From Rothia sp035916755 (GTDB lineage Bacteria > Actinomycetota > Actinomycetes > Actinomycetales > Micrococcaceae), in the NCBI RefSeq assembly GCF_035916755.1, contig NZ_JAYWIX010000005.1, positions 62,001 to 126,000 on the forward strand: 64,000 nt of DNA, written 5' to 3'. Below the pieces are notes generated by a model, which worked only from the letters and a program-made list of their open reading frames with translations, searched no databases and was not told where the DNA came from. Numbering within the stretch: position 1 is the stretch's first letter; every line of letters begins with the position of its first letter. A program made the position numbers and the translations under genes. Shown here one piece after another: positions 42,275-51,445 of this stretch.

Positions 42275-43192
42275 TTATCGTTTGCTCTCTGCTTTCTTAA
42301 TGTAGGCCAGCTCCTCGCGGAGGGTAGCGTAAGGAGTGACAGCCCGGTTACGAACCGCTCTGATGGCATTGAAAAGGAAATTAGCTAAGGTTACGCCCCT
42401 CAAGGCCCTAGCTAGATGCCTACCCTCGCCCCATTTTGCGTTATAGATAAAACGGGAGTCTAGCACCCACTGACGGCGCTGGGCTGAAGCCCCTGATGAG
42501 CCGCCCCCCACATGCTCTACCACTATGTCACCGCGAAAGATTCGCTTAATGCCGTAGGCAGCTAGACGACGTTGCAGATCAGTTTCTTCACTGTTCATAA
42601 AGAAACGCTCATCCATGCCCCCAACTGCCTCGAAGTCCTCCTTACGAAGCATCATACAGGCGCCCATGAGCCAATCAGGTTCCGCCCGACTACCTGTAGT
42701 GCAGGCCAAATCATGGCCAACCATTGAGTGCCAGAAAGGGGTGGAGCGAAAACGGGCGGCAGGCGTGAACCATTCCCAAGCATGGTGACGGGTCTGAGGG
42801 AAGCTCCTACCCACCCACTGTGACTCGCCCTTGTGGCCAGTGATGTGTGGGCTAAGCATAACACCCTGCCCAGCCTTGAGGCTCTCTTCCTCTGCCGCTT
42901 CCAGCATATCGGCCAGGAAATGAGCGGGAAGGGTGAGGTCGCTGTTGAGGATCAGCACCCATTGTCCCTGAGTAGCAGCCACCCCGGTGTTGACGTTAGC
43001 CCCAAAACCTCCGTTGGTCTCGCGCCTTACTAGATTCACCCCTTCTACAGGAGGGAAGGGAACCGGTGAAGCATCATCAGAAACCACAATCTCTACAGAC
43101 AAACCTGTAGCCTGCGCTCTTAACTGCTCAATAAGATTTAGGGTATCAGCGGGGTCCCCGTAGAAGGGGATCAAAACTGACAGGTGCGGCAT
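42275..43192 (-). CDS. Glycosyltransferase family 2 (rhamnosyltransferase-like)
   Basis: The 305-residue GT-A protein has LSVLIPFYGDPADTLNLIEQL, EIVVSDDASP, RRETNGGFGANVNTGVAATQ, and WVLILNSDLTLPAHFL with the DxD-like site. GGMDERFFMNSEETDLQRRLAAYG contains the ED catalytic motif. This layout resembles GT2 rhamnosyl- and galactofuranosyl-transferases, which would suit the dTDP-rhamnose genes. Its end meets the start of the CgeB-like gene directly. Confidence 0.92.
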   Translation of the reverse strand: MPHLSVLIPFYGDPADTLNLIEQLRAQATGLSVEIVVSDDASPVPFPPVEGVNLVRRETNGGFGANVNTGVAATQGQWVLILNSDLTLPAHFLADMLEAAEEESLKAGQGVMLSPHITGHKGESQWVGRSFPQTRHHAWEWFTPAARFRSTPFWHSMVGHDLACTTGSRAEPDWLMGACMMLRKEDFEAVGGMDERFFMNSEETDLQRRLAAYGIKRIFRGDIVVEHVGGGSSGASAQRRQWVLDSRFIYNAKWGEGRHLARALRGVTLANFLFNAIRAVRNRAVTPYATLREELAYIKKAESKR

Positions 43193-43262
43193 GTAAGCTC
43201 TTTCTGTTTACTCTACAGACAAGAGTATATCCCTATACCAGAACCCCAAAGTGAGCTCAGAA

Positions 43263-44372
43263 CTACTTGAGGTTTTTATTCTTCGCCACTACTTGCTGGC
43301 AGACTTCAAAGACCGCCTGACCCCAGCTGTCCCAGCTAAGCCGGGTGCGGGCGTCCTGACAGGCAGCTATCGATGCCCGCTCCAGCTCATCACGAGTGAG
43401 ACCTATAAGGAGGGATACGATTTCCTCCACTGCTCGATCAGGTGAGACCAGCCAACCTGTTTCCCTCTCTCGAACCAGGGTAGGAATCCCACCTACCCTG
43501 GTCGAGATAACGGGTAGGCCGTGATTCAGGGCATCAGTCACCACCACTCCCCCGGCACTGGCCTCTGTGGGCTCTAGCAGAACATCATGGGACAAGTAGA
43601 GGGCCGATAGCTCTTCTTGAGATTGACGGGGGAGGTAAGCGACACCGGGGGTAGGAATTTCTTGCGGAGCACCTACAACAGTCAAGCTAAGGGAGGGCCG
43701 GGTTGCTTGAGCAAGGGTGAAGCTCTCCAGGGCCCGTGCACCTCCCTTCCGTTTCCAGTTTGAGGCGATAAAGAGTACCTTGACCTCCTGCTTCTCTTCG
43801 CTCGGTGCAAGCTGGCCTAGGGGGGCAATGCCCGGTCCAAAAGGGGCAACTGTTACGGCAGAAACTGGAAGGCCTATATCTTTTATCAGCTGCTCAGCAG
43901 ACCAGTTACTAGCAAGGCAGTAGTGATCTGACCGCTTGCCTACCAGCCTATCGAGAATCTGGCCCTGAATACGGGTTAAGAATGAGATTTTCTTGCCCTT
44001 AAAGTAGCCCTCTAGCATTGCGCGGAAGGATGAATCTGTCACCTGAATCAGAGGAACTTCAGAAGGCACGCCTAGTGATTCCTTGGATGCCGCTAAAGAA
44101 ATCACAGCGTCAAGGTTCTGCCCACGCAGGAGCTTCCTGACCTGACGGGCCTGACGATAGGCGGTGGCGAAAGCATCACCGGGCAGATAAACATACCCGA
44201 GACTACCTAAAAGGCGGGCCAGGAGGCGATCTATTAAGGCATCTTTTACAGGCGGCACTTGCAGGGGAAGAACATCTGCTTTTTGACGTAAGGTGCTCAC
44301 AGCCGGGAACACGACTCCCGACCAGGCAGTCTGATCCGTCATATCCCATGATGTTAAAAGACCGATTCTCAT
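43263..44372 (-). CDS. Glycosyltransferase family 4
   Basis: The 369-residue GT-B protein is probably the first gene of the long minus-strand glycan operon. It starts MRIGLLTSWDMTDQTAWSGVVF and has an AAGGAG ribosome site. The donor half has KVLFIASNWKRKGGARALESF, AYLPRQSQEELSALYLSHDVLLEP and EASAGGVVVTDALNHGLPVIS. The usual E-x7-E reads EASAGGVVVTDA, with E changed to D at the second site. A 70-base gap separates it from the next gene. Confidence 0.9.
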   Translation of the reverse strand: MRIGLLTSWDMTDQTAWSGVVFPAVSTLRQKADVLPLQVPPVKDALIDRLLARLLGSLGYVYLPGDAFATAYRQARQVRKLLRGQNLDAVISLAASKESLGVPSEVPLIQVTDSSFRAMLEGYFKGKKISFLTRIQGQILDRLVGKRSDHYCLASNWSAEQLIKDIGLPVSAVTVAPFGPGIAPLGQLAPSEEKQEVKVLFIASNWKRKGGARALESFTLAQATRPSLSLTVVGAPQEIPTPGVAYLPRQSQEELSALYLSHDVLLEPTEASAGGVVVTDALNHGLPVISTRVGGIPTLVRERETGWLVSPDRAVEEIVSLLIGLTRDELERASIAACQDARTRLSWDSWGQAVFEVCQQVVAKNKNLK

Positions 44373-44500
44373 AGTGCTCCTTACCGTAGGCTCTGGACCC
44401 TAGGCTTTATTTTTCTGGTTATCTGTAATCTAATCAGCCCAAAATAGAATGAGGCTACACAGAATGTATAGCCCCACACACGAAAAATTACAATAAGCCT

Positions 44501-45484
44501 TTAGTTAGCTCGCCCGTCAAACAGGCTAGTCACAGAGCCCTCATCAAAGACTTCCTTGATAGCACGAGCTAGCAAGGGAGCAATTGACAGTACAGTCAGG
44601 TTGTCGAAAGTCTGCTCGGGCTTGAGCGGCAGAGTGTTGGTAACAACAACTTCGCTAGCACCGCAGTTAGCTAGACGCTCCGCAGCGGGGTCTGAGAAAA
44701 CAGCGTGGGTAGCTGCGATGATGACGTCCTTAGCACCGTGCTCCTTGAGCACCCGCACAGCACCAGCGATGGTGCCACCGGTATCAATCATGTCGTCAAT
44801 CAGCACGCAGGTGCGGCCCTCAATGTCACCCACAACGGTCTTAGAAACAGCCTGATTAGGCACATTGACGTCGCGAGTCTTGTGAACAAAGGCCAGGGGG
44901 GCACCGCCCAGCAGTTCAGCCCACTGCTCAGCAACGCGTACACGGCCGGTGTCGGGTGAAACCACGGTGACGTTATCGGTATCGACCTTGCTGGCTACGT
45001 ACTCGGCGAGCAGGGGGATAGCCATCAGATGGTCAACAGGGCCGTCGAAGAAACCCTGAATCTGAGCGGTGTGAAGGTCAACGCTCATCAGACGGTGGGC
45101 ACCGGCGGTCTTGTAGAGGTCTGAGATCAGACGGGCTGAGATAGGCTCACGGCCCTTGTGCTTCTTGTCCTGACGGGCGTAGGGATAGAAGGGGGAGACC
45201 ACGGTGATAGAACGGGCTGAGGCACGCTTGAGCGAGTCAATCATAATCAGCTGTTCCATGATGGCATCGTTAATGGGTGCCGGGTGTGACTGGATAACGA
45301 ATGCGTCCTTCCCTCGCACCGATTCGTTGAAACGTACGTAGGTCTCACCGTTGGCGAAGGTGTAGGCGGATGAAGGAAGAACTTCATTCCCCAACTCTGC
45401 TGCAATCTGTTCAGCGAGTTCGGGATGGGCGCGGCCTGAGACCAGCGCCATCTTCTTTTCACCTGGATTCGTAATCTCAGTCAT
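44501..45484 (-). CDS. prs: Ribose-phosphate pyrophosphokinase
   Basis: Prs makes PRPP from ribose 5-phosphate and ATP, the precursor of nucleotides, histidine and tryptophan. The 327-residue protein has the class I features: LVSGRAHPELAEQIA, FANGETYVRF, PYARQDKKHKGREPIS, VDLHTAQIQGFFDGPVDHL and the PRPP-binding loop VLIDDMIDTGGTIAGA. It is 18 bases from glmU, which is upstream in transcription. This pair is conserved in actinobacteria. Confidence 0.98.
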   Translation of the reverse strand: MTEITNPGEKKMALVSGRAHPELAEQIAAELGNEVLPSSAYTFANGETYVRFNESVRGKDAFVIQSHPAPINDAIMEQLIMIDSLKRASARSITVVSPFYPYARQDKKHKGREPISARLISDLYKTAGAHRLMSVDLHTAQIQGFFDGPVDHLMAIPLLAEYVASKVDTDNVTVVSPDTGRVRVAEQWAELLGGAPLAFVHKTRDVNVPNQAVSKTVVGDIEGRTCVLIDDMIDTGGTIAGAVRVLKEHGAKDVIIAATHAVFSDPAAERLANCGASEVVVTNTLPLKPEQTFDNLTVLSIAPLLARAIKEVFDEGSVTSLFDGRAN

Positions 45485-45502
45485 TACTGCTATTCGCTTT
45501 CC

Positions 45503-46966
45503 TTAGACGGAGTCGGATGATTCCGCTTCGAGGGCAGCCTGGGCTGCTTCTGCGGATTCAGTACCGGCTCGCTTTTCAATGACCCAGCGTTCAATGTTGC
45601 GCTGGGGGGCTTCGTTAATTGCGAGGGCGCCTGCGGGGACGTCCTTGCGGATGACGGTTCCAGCTCCAGAATACGCGCCATCTCCGATATGTACGGGTGC
45701 GACATACATGTTGTCGGACCCCATTCGGACATTGTTACCTACGGTGGAACGGTGTTTATTCACACCGTCGTAGTTCACAAAGATTGATGCTGCCCCGATA
45801 TTGGAATTCTCGCCAATGGTTACATCCCCTGCATAGGAGAGGTGGGGCAGCTTTGAACCTGCACCGATTTCAGCGTTCTTGGTTTCAACAAAGGTACCAA
45901 TCTTGCCCTTGGTGCCAAGCTTGGTGCCGGGACGCAGGTAAGCAAAAGGTCCAACGGTGGCACCGGCTGCGATTTCTGAATCGGAGCCCTCGGTGCGGGA
46001 GATAGTGACGCTCTCCCCTACCTTGACGTTGGTCAGAGTAGTATCGGGGCCGATGACGGAGCCGGTAGCGATGTGGGTGGTGCCACGCAGGTGGGTGCCC
46101 GGCAGGATAGTAACGTCGTTTTCGATGGTTACAGTAACGTCAATCCAGGTGGATTCGGGGTCAACGATGGTGACGCCAGCAACCATGTGAGCGTGGGTTA
46201 TACGGTCGTTGAGCTTACGCCCCAGCTGGGCCAGCTGCACGCGATCATTTGCGCCTTCAACTTCCCAGCGGTCTTCAATATCGAGTGCGCTGGTACGGTA
46301 GCCGTCCTCGCGGGCGATAGAGAGAACGTCGGTGATGTACTTTTCGCCCTGGGCATTGTCAGTGGTGACGCGGGTGAGCGAGTCACGCAGGACCTTTGCG
46401 TCAAAAGCATAAATACCGGAGTTGATTTCGGTGATAGCGAGCTGCTCGGGGGTGGCGTCCTTGGCTTCGACGATGGCAGTTACTTCGCCGGCTTCGTTAC
46501 GGACGATACGGCCGTAAGAACCGGGCTCGTCAATGTGGGTTGTCAAGACAGTAACAGCGTTTTTGCCTTCTTCATGGAAGGCAATGAGTTTGCGCAGGGT
46601 CTCGGTCTTGAGCAGGGGAACGTCACCGTAGGTCACCACAACGGTACCTTCGACTTCCCCAGCTTCAGCATCCAGCCCCAGCAGTCCAACCTCAACGGCG
46701 CGACCGGTACCGGGAACTTCGTCCTGGTCAACAATCGTCACCTGGGGGTCAAAAGCAGTGACGTGGGCGGCAACCTTATCGCGCTGGTGGCGCACAACGA
46801 CGGCCAGGTTCTTGGGGTTAAGTTCACGGGCTACCGCTACCGCGTGCTCCACCATGGAACGCCCGCCGATGGGGTGCATAACCTTAGGGGTGGAGGACTT
46901 CATACGGGTTCCAGCTCCGGCGGCTAGAACAATAACAGCGGACGGAACTGAAGCAGTAGCAGTCAC
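45503..46966 (-). CDS. glmU: Bifunctional GlmU (N-acetyltransferase and UDP-GlcNAc pyrophosphorylase)
   Basis: GlmU performs the last two steps to UDP-GlcNAc. The N-terminal part has VLAAGAGTRMKSSTPKV and GDVPLLKTETL. The C-terminal part is a left-handed beta-helix with hexapeptide repeats and has the acetyltransferase segment PHLSYAGDVTIGENSNIGAA. The frame is open to 47038, which would run into tRNA-Gln. AAGGAG at nine bases before the GTG at 46966 fixes the start, giving 487 residues. UDP-GlcNAc also feeds the surface glycans. Confidence 0.97.
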   Translation of the reverse strand: MTATASVPSAVIVLAAGAGTRMKSSTPKVMHPIGGRSMVEHAVAVARELNPKNLAVVVRHQRDKVAAHVTAFDPQVTIVDQDEVPGTGRAVEVGLLGLDAEAGEVEGTVVVTYGDVPLLKTETLRKLIAFHEEGKNAVTVLTTHIDEPGSYGRIVRNEAGEVTAIVEAKDATPEQLAITEINSGIYAFDAKVLRDSLTRVTTDNAQGEKYITDVLSIAREDGYRTSALDIEDRWEVEGANDRVQLAQLGRKLNDRITHAHMVAGVTIVDPESTWIDVTVTIENDVTILPGTHLRGTTHIATGSVIGPDTTLTNVKVGESVTISRTEGSDSEIAAGATVGPFAYLRPGTKLGTKGKIGTFVETKNAEIGAGSKLPHLSYAGDVTIGENSNIGAASIFVNYDGVNKHRSTVGNNVRMGSDNMYVAPVHIGDGAYSGAGTVIRKDVPAGALAINEAPQRNIERWVIEKRAGTESAEAAQAALEAESSDSV

Positions 46967-47027
46967 TAGTTGGTACTCCTTGAGCGAGTAAGACCCCGGT
47001 AGTTTGCGAGATGTATGGGGTGTTGAG

Positions 47028-47099
47028 CTCCGCCACAAGGACTCGAACCTTGAATAACGGCTCCAAAGGCCGCTGTGTTGCCAATTACACCATGGCGGA
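47028..47099 (-). tRNA. tRNA-Gln (anticodon UUG)
   Basis: On the minus strand TCCGCCA at the 5' end pairs with TGGCGGA at the 3' end. The D-arm is GTGTAATTGGCAACAC. The anticodon arm GCGGC-CTTTGGA-GCCGT places TTG at positions 34-36. The T-arm has GGTTCGAGTCC. The discriminator base is G and CCA is not encoded. The gene is just upstream of glmU in transcription, as in other actinobacteria. Confidence 0.97.
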
Positions 47100-47202
47100 T
47101 CACTGTTCCCTGCCTCAAAGAAGCAGTAGGAACGAATCTAGATATTACCAAGTCTCAGGCCCAGAAGGAAACGCCCCAGCCCTGCATGTCGCCCAGAGCG
47201 GC

Positions 47203-47793
47203 CTAGCGACCCAACCAGGGAATGATTTTCGTCAGAGCCAGCTCAATCTCTTCCACAGCTACCTGCGCAGCCTCAGGGCCGCGCCGGTAGGGGTCAGCAA
47301 TGCGGTCTTCAGGGCTAGGGGGCTGATCAAATGCCCACATAAAAGACACAGGATCCACCCTGCGCCCTGCTGTTTCCCGTGCCCGAGCCATCTGCTTGAG
47401 CAGATGAATCTTTGAACTGTGCTGGGGCCATTCCCGCACCAGCCAGTTAAGGTGCTCCTTCTCCATCACAAGCACCAGGGCAGATTCAGCCAAGAGTTCA
47501 GCTGTTACCTGCTTAGCTGAGTGCTGGTGGAAGTCGATGCCCCGCTGCTCAAGCTCCTTATCGATATGGGGGGCCACTCCTGCACCAACCACAGCCCCGG
47601 TACCTGCGCTATCAAAAACCCACTCAGACTCAGGGGGAGAGAGCTGGGCTGAGATGTATTGGGCAGAAGCACTGCGGGCGATATTGCCGGTACAGACAAA
47701 GAGAATCTTTTTGGTATAGCTGCCTGTATCAGGCTCTGCGGGCATAACAGGTTTACGCTTTTTCAGCAAAGCCCCTACATTGAAATGCGCCAT
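47203..47793 (-). CDS. Low-molecular-weight protein-tyrosine phosphatase
   Basis: The 196-residue protein has the catalytic P-loop VCTGNIARSAS with C34 and R40 (C-x5-R). The general-acid aspartate is in RIADPYRRG. An extra 27-residue N-terminal stretch precedes the core. The ATG at 47793 with an upstream GGAG is preferred over the one at 47865. Such phosphatases (Wzb type) dephosphorylate BY-kinases in capsule systems, so the kinase at 28987 is the probable target; this is inferred from family and context. Confidence 0.93.
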   Translation of the reverse strand: MAHFNVGALLKKRKPVMPAEPDTGSYTKKILFVCTGNIARSASAQYISAQLSPPESEWVFDSAGTGAVVGAGVAPHIDKELEQRGIDFHQHSAKQVTAELLAESALVLVMEKEHLNWLVREWPQHSSKIHLLKQMARARETAGRRVDPVSFMWAFDQPPSPEDRIADPYRRGPEAAQVAVEEIELALTKIIPWLGR

Positions 47794-47962
47794 ACCTCTA
47801 CTCCATACCGATTTAGAACAGCCAGTTTCATTAAATCTATAACATGCTTTCAAGGGGCTTTGCACCCTTTAGCGGCTGCCTTCACCCCAGCACATATGTC
47901 TACATCTTCCGCCCTCTTCCCTCCTGCTGACAGATAGCTGATCTACCTTGTAGCCTAGAAGG

Positions 47963-49789
47963 GTGGCACATCTACTTGGCGGCGAAGACCTGCATATTGA
48001 ATTTCCTACTCGCACCATCTTTGAGGGCATCACTGTTGGCCTGAATGAGGGCGATCGTATCGGCATCGTGGGCCGTAATGGTGACGGCAAATCCACCCTG
48101 CTTTCCCTGCTAGGCGGGCGTCTTACCCCAGATGCGGGTAAGGTCACAGTACGTTCGGGCACCCGCGTTGGCTTCCTTGACCAGGCCGATGTGCTCGATG
48201 ACTCGCTGACGGTGGGTCAGGCTATTGTGGGCGATGCTCTCGAGTACGAGTGGGCTTCTGACCCTAAGATCCGTGATGTGATTTCAGGTCTGGTGTCAGA
48301 CCTTGACTGGCAGGCCCCTGTGACTGCTCTTTCTGGTGGTCAGCGTCGCCGTGTTGCCCTTGCCGCTTTGCTGGCAGGTGATTGGGACGTCCTTATGCTC
48401 GACGAACCCACTAACCACCTCGATGTTGAGGCTATTACTTGGCTGGCTAATCACCTCAAAACCCGCTGGCCCAAAAATTCAGGTGGCCTGCTGACCGTCA
48501 CCCACGACCGCTGGTTCCTAGATGAAATTTGCACCGATACCTGGGAGGTTCACGACGGTATCGTTGAGCCCTTTGAGGGTGGCTATGCCGCCTATATTCT
48601 GCAACGGGTTGAGCGTGACCGCCAGGCAGCAGCAACCGAGGCTAAACGCCAGAATCTTATGCGTAAGGAACTAGCCTGGCTGCGCCGCGGTGCCCCGGCC
48701 CGCACCTCTAAGCCTAAGTTCCGTATTGATGCCGCTAATGCCCTGATTGCCGATGTTCCCCCGGTCCGCAACAAGGTGGAGCTGTCGCAGATGGCGGTCT
48801 CCCGCCTGGGTAAGGACGTAGTGGATATTGAGGACGTCGATGTCAGCTACCCCCTTGCCAATGCACCCGGGGCTACGAAGGACGTGCTCAAAAAGGTTAC
48901 CTGGCGTATCGCCCCGGGTGAGCGCACCGGCATCATGGGGGTCAACGGCGCCGGTAAATCAACCCTGCTAGGCCTCGTTACTGGCTCGGTACAGCCCACA
49001 CGCGGGCGGGTTAAGCACGGCAAGACCGTGAAGGTCGCTACGCTCACCCAGCAACTCGATGAGCTTCGGGAAGTTGAGAATGACCGGGTATCAGATGTCA
49101 TTGGGCGCAAGCGTACCTCCTATGTAGCTGGCGGCAAGGAAATGACTCCCGGGCAGCTACTAGAGCGCTTGGGCTTTACATCGGCACAGTTATCTACCCC
49201 GGTGAAAGACCTCTCAGGCGGTCAGAAGCGCCGCCTTCAGTTGCTGCTGATTCTCTTGGACGAACCCAATGTGCTCATTCTGGACGAGCCTTCAAACGAC
49301 CTGGATACCGACATGCTGGCAGCTATGGAGGACCTTCTAGACACCTGGCCGGGCACCCTGCTGGTGGTTTCCCACGACCGTTACCTGATGGAACGCGTCA
49401 CCGACCAGCAGTACGCCCTGATCAATGGCACCTTTAGGCACCTGCCCGGTGGGGTTGATGAGTACCTGCAACTTTCAGCTTCTGCTACAGCTTCCCCCTC
49501 AACCAAGGCGGTTGATTCCTCACCGCTAGGTAAGCAGGACGCCGCTAGCAGCTCTGCTGCTAAGGCTAGTGGGGCTGAGGTTCGGGCTGCCCAGAAGGAA
49601 ATCAATCAGATTGACCGCAAGCTGGCTAAGTTGGCAGACCAAAAAGCCAAGCTGGATGAGAAAATGGCCAGCCACGATCATTCAGATTATGAGGGCTTGG
49701 CAGCCCTATCTGCTGAGCAGCAGGGAGTCCAGGACGAAATCGATGAGCTAGAGATGCGCTGGATGGAGCTAAGCGAGATTCTGAGCTAA
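47963..49789 (+). CDS. ABC-F family ATPase
   Basis: The 608-residue protein has two ABC domains and no membrane helices. Walker A is GIVGRNGDGKSTLL in the first domain and MGVNGAGKSTLL in the second. Signatures are ALSGGQRRRVALAALL and DLSGGQKRRLQLLL, and LDEPTNHLD and LDEPSNDLD follow. A C-terminal acidic coiled coil, EINQIDRKLAKLADQKAKLDE, matches Uup. ABC-F proteins act on the ribosome or on translation. The start is GTG, with AGAAGG upstream. It divides the tRNA/phosphatase side from the glycan pseudogene. Confidence 0.94.
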   Translation: MAHLLGGEDLHIEFPTRTIFEGITVGLNEGDRIGIVGRNGDGKSTLLSLLGGRLTPDAGKVTVRSGTRVGFLDQADVLDDSLTVGQAIVGDALEYEWASDPKIRDVISGLVSDLDWQAPVTALSGGQRRRVALAALLAGDWDVLMLDEPTNHLDVEAITWLANHLKTRWPKNSGGLLTVTHDRWFLDEICTDTWEVHDGIVEPFEGGYAAYILQRVERDRQAAATEAKRQNLMRKELAWLRRGAPARTSKPKFRIDAANALIADVPPVRNKVELSQMAVSRLGKDVVDIEDVDVSYPLANAPGATKDVLKKVTWRIAPGERTGIMGVNGAGKSTLLGLVTGSVQPTRGRVKHGKTVKVATLTQQLDELREVENDRVSDVIGRKRTSYVAGGKEMTPGQLLERLGFTSAQLSTPVKDLSGGQKRRLQLLLILLDEPNVLILDEPSNDLDTDMLAAMEDLLDTWPGTLLVVSHDRYLMERVTDQQYALINGTFRHLPGGVDEYLQLSASATASPSTKAVDSSPLGKQDAASSSAAKASGAEVRAAQKEINQIDRKLAKLADQKAKLDEKMASHDHSDYEGLAALSAEQQGVQDEIDELEMRWMELSEILS

Positions 49790-49816
49790 GCAAGCTAAGA
49801 GAAAGAAGGAGAAGAA

Positions 49817-50500
49817 ATGGCAAAAATTGCAGTCATTTGTGAGGGGCAGGCAAGCGACCGCCCCTATGGTGTAGATATTCTCCCCGTGAACTCGGCCATT
49901 CTCTGGTGGAAGTTTCTACAGCCTCCCATCCTGCCCACATAAAGATCCGGGATGTTGCTGAACATCGAATCGGTTTTCCAATGGATAAAGCTATCCGCTC
50001 TATGGGTCATGTTGCGTCAGCAGATGTGCTTCTCTGTTTTCTTGAAAGCTATACCATTTTCCCCTCGCTCTTAAAGCAAAAGAAAATTCCACCCTTCTCG
50101 GCTACTCCCCTAGCCATGATTTCATACTGGCTGGCAGAAGAGATACGCTATCTACCAGTTGCGGAAAGGAAGGAGATAGTTAGAAAGTATTCAGGCGTGG
50201 ATCTCAACTTTGTATTGAGTGAGAACCAAATAGATATTCTGACGGACTCAGGGTTCGATGCAGAACGCATCGAAAGTATCAACTTCGGTTTTGCCCCAGA
50301 AACTTTTTCATTCAACCCCCGTGCAGAACGCCCCCCTAGCTCTTTCTGCTGTGGGTTTTGACAGAGGAAGAGACTATAAAACCCTCATTGAAGCCCTCAG
50401 AGCTCTTGGATCACGGGCGGCTCAGCATGTGCATGAGCGCCTCACCTATAGTCACATGTGGAATTCTACGAAAAAGCCTTCAAAGCAAGAGGGTGGATAG
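49817..50500 (+). pseudogene. Frameshifted and truncated GT4 glycosyltransferase
   Basis: AAGGAG and ATG at 49817 open MAKIAVICEGQASDRPYGVDI, which stops at 49942. An overlapping second frame from about 49906 carries EVSTASHPAHIKIRDVAEH through FGFAPETFSFNPRAERP. A third frame then reads LALSAVGFDRGRDYKTLIEAL, typical of the GT4 donor half, and stops at 50500. At least two frameshifts are needed to join them, and the E-x7-E and last third are missing. It was probably a glycan gene of the block that continues on the minus strand beyond the terminator. Confidence 0.75.
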
Positions 50501-50526
50501 CACAATAATCGGACTCCCTAAACAGA

Positions 50527-50560
50527 AAATTGCCAGCCTCAAGAATAAGGCTGGCAATTT
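50527..50560. terminator. Bidirectional terminator between pseudogene and GT2
   Basis: AAATTGCCAGCC (50527-50538) pairs perfectly with GGCTGGCAATTT (50549-50560) over a ten-base loop. TTATTTTA follows on the plus strand. It serves the convergent pseudogene and the GT2 operon. Confidence 0.88.
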
Positions 50561-51445
50561 TTATTTTAGCTTCCGCTGTGGAAGAGTCCTCAAAACCTGA
50601 TACCGTAGAGTCCCTTCAAGCACACCAACGTTCCACCAGAAGCCTCTAATTTCTTCTCGTGTTCGCTGGCCCTTCGCTAAGTAACCGGGAAGGGCCAGAA
50701 GCACTTTGCGTAGCATGAGTTTCAAACCGGGTAATTTATGGTCAAAAGCAGGGGAAAAATTCATTATCAGTTGAATCCAAGTACGCCCGTAGTTTCTCAT
50801 CTGACCTGCTAAATCTGTAAGAGATGACCGCTGTCGATAGTGAATAAGTGGTTTATCGACCCACCCTAACTGGAAACCTTGTGTGGTCGCACGAAGACAG
50901 AAATCTACTTCATCATGACCAGCTTGATAGGAAAGGTCAAAGCCTTCAAGAGCCTCAAAGACTTCACGTTTGAAGCCCATACTAGCTCCCAGCACATAAG
51001 GAATGCCTTCAAAAACTTGAGGTTGCTGGATATTGATATCCCCTAGCTGGTAGGAAGATGAGGGTTCATCGAAGAGCAAGAGCTGATGACCGCTACCTAC
51101 AAGGTCAGCGTCAGCTAAAGCATCTACCATTGCTTCCACCCAGGTCGGCGCGACGATGTCATCAGCATCGCAGACCAACAAGAGCTTACCTCCTGCCTGG
51201 GAGCATCCAAGATTCCGGGCATAGGATACACCTCGCTGTGATGAGGAATCAGTTCTCCGTATAAGGGTGCTTTTCTGCTCCCATTCTGCCACGATACTTG
51301 GAGTTCGATCCGTAGAGCCGTTATCAGAAACAATAATCTCATCAGGCAATACAGAACTCTTCAGCAGAGCCTCAAGCTGTAAAGAGATAAAATCTTCAGC
51401 GTTATAGGTTGGAATAACGACAGAAACACCTACATTAGAGCCCAC
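50561..51445 (-). CDS. Glycosyltransferase family 2
   Basis: The 294-residue GT-A protein has VSVVIPTYNAEDFISLQLEAL, EIIVSDNGSTDRTPSI and the DxD site LLVCDADDIVAPTWVEA. GASMGFKREVFEALEGFDLSYQAGHDEVDF (in part) gives the ED-type catalytic acid. GGAGGT lies just before the GTG at 51445, which is a better start than the ATG at 51493. It overlaps the end of the GT4 gene by 11 bases. It belongs to a three-gene minus-strand unit with that GT4 and the ABC exporter. Confidence 0.9.
   Translation of the reverse strand: MGSNVGVSVVIPTYNAEDFISLQLEALLKSSVLPDEIIVSDNGSTDRTPSIVAEWEQKSTLIRRTDSSSQRGVSYARNLGCSQAGGKLLLVCDADDIVAPTWVEAMVDALADADLVGSGHQLLLFDEPSSSYQLGDINIQQPQVFEGIPYVLGASMGFKREVFEALEGFDLSYQAGHDEVDFCLRATTQGFQLGWVDKPLIHYRQRSSLTDLAGQMRNYGRTWIQLIMNFSPAFDHKLPGLKLMLRKVLLALPGYLAKGQRTREEIRGFWWNVGVLEGTLRYQVLRTLPQRKLK

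Noticed and set aside
46073..46927. 284-codon plus-strand frame over glmU
   Set aside because: Shadow of glmU; composition is biased (glycine and valine) and no domain is visible.
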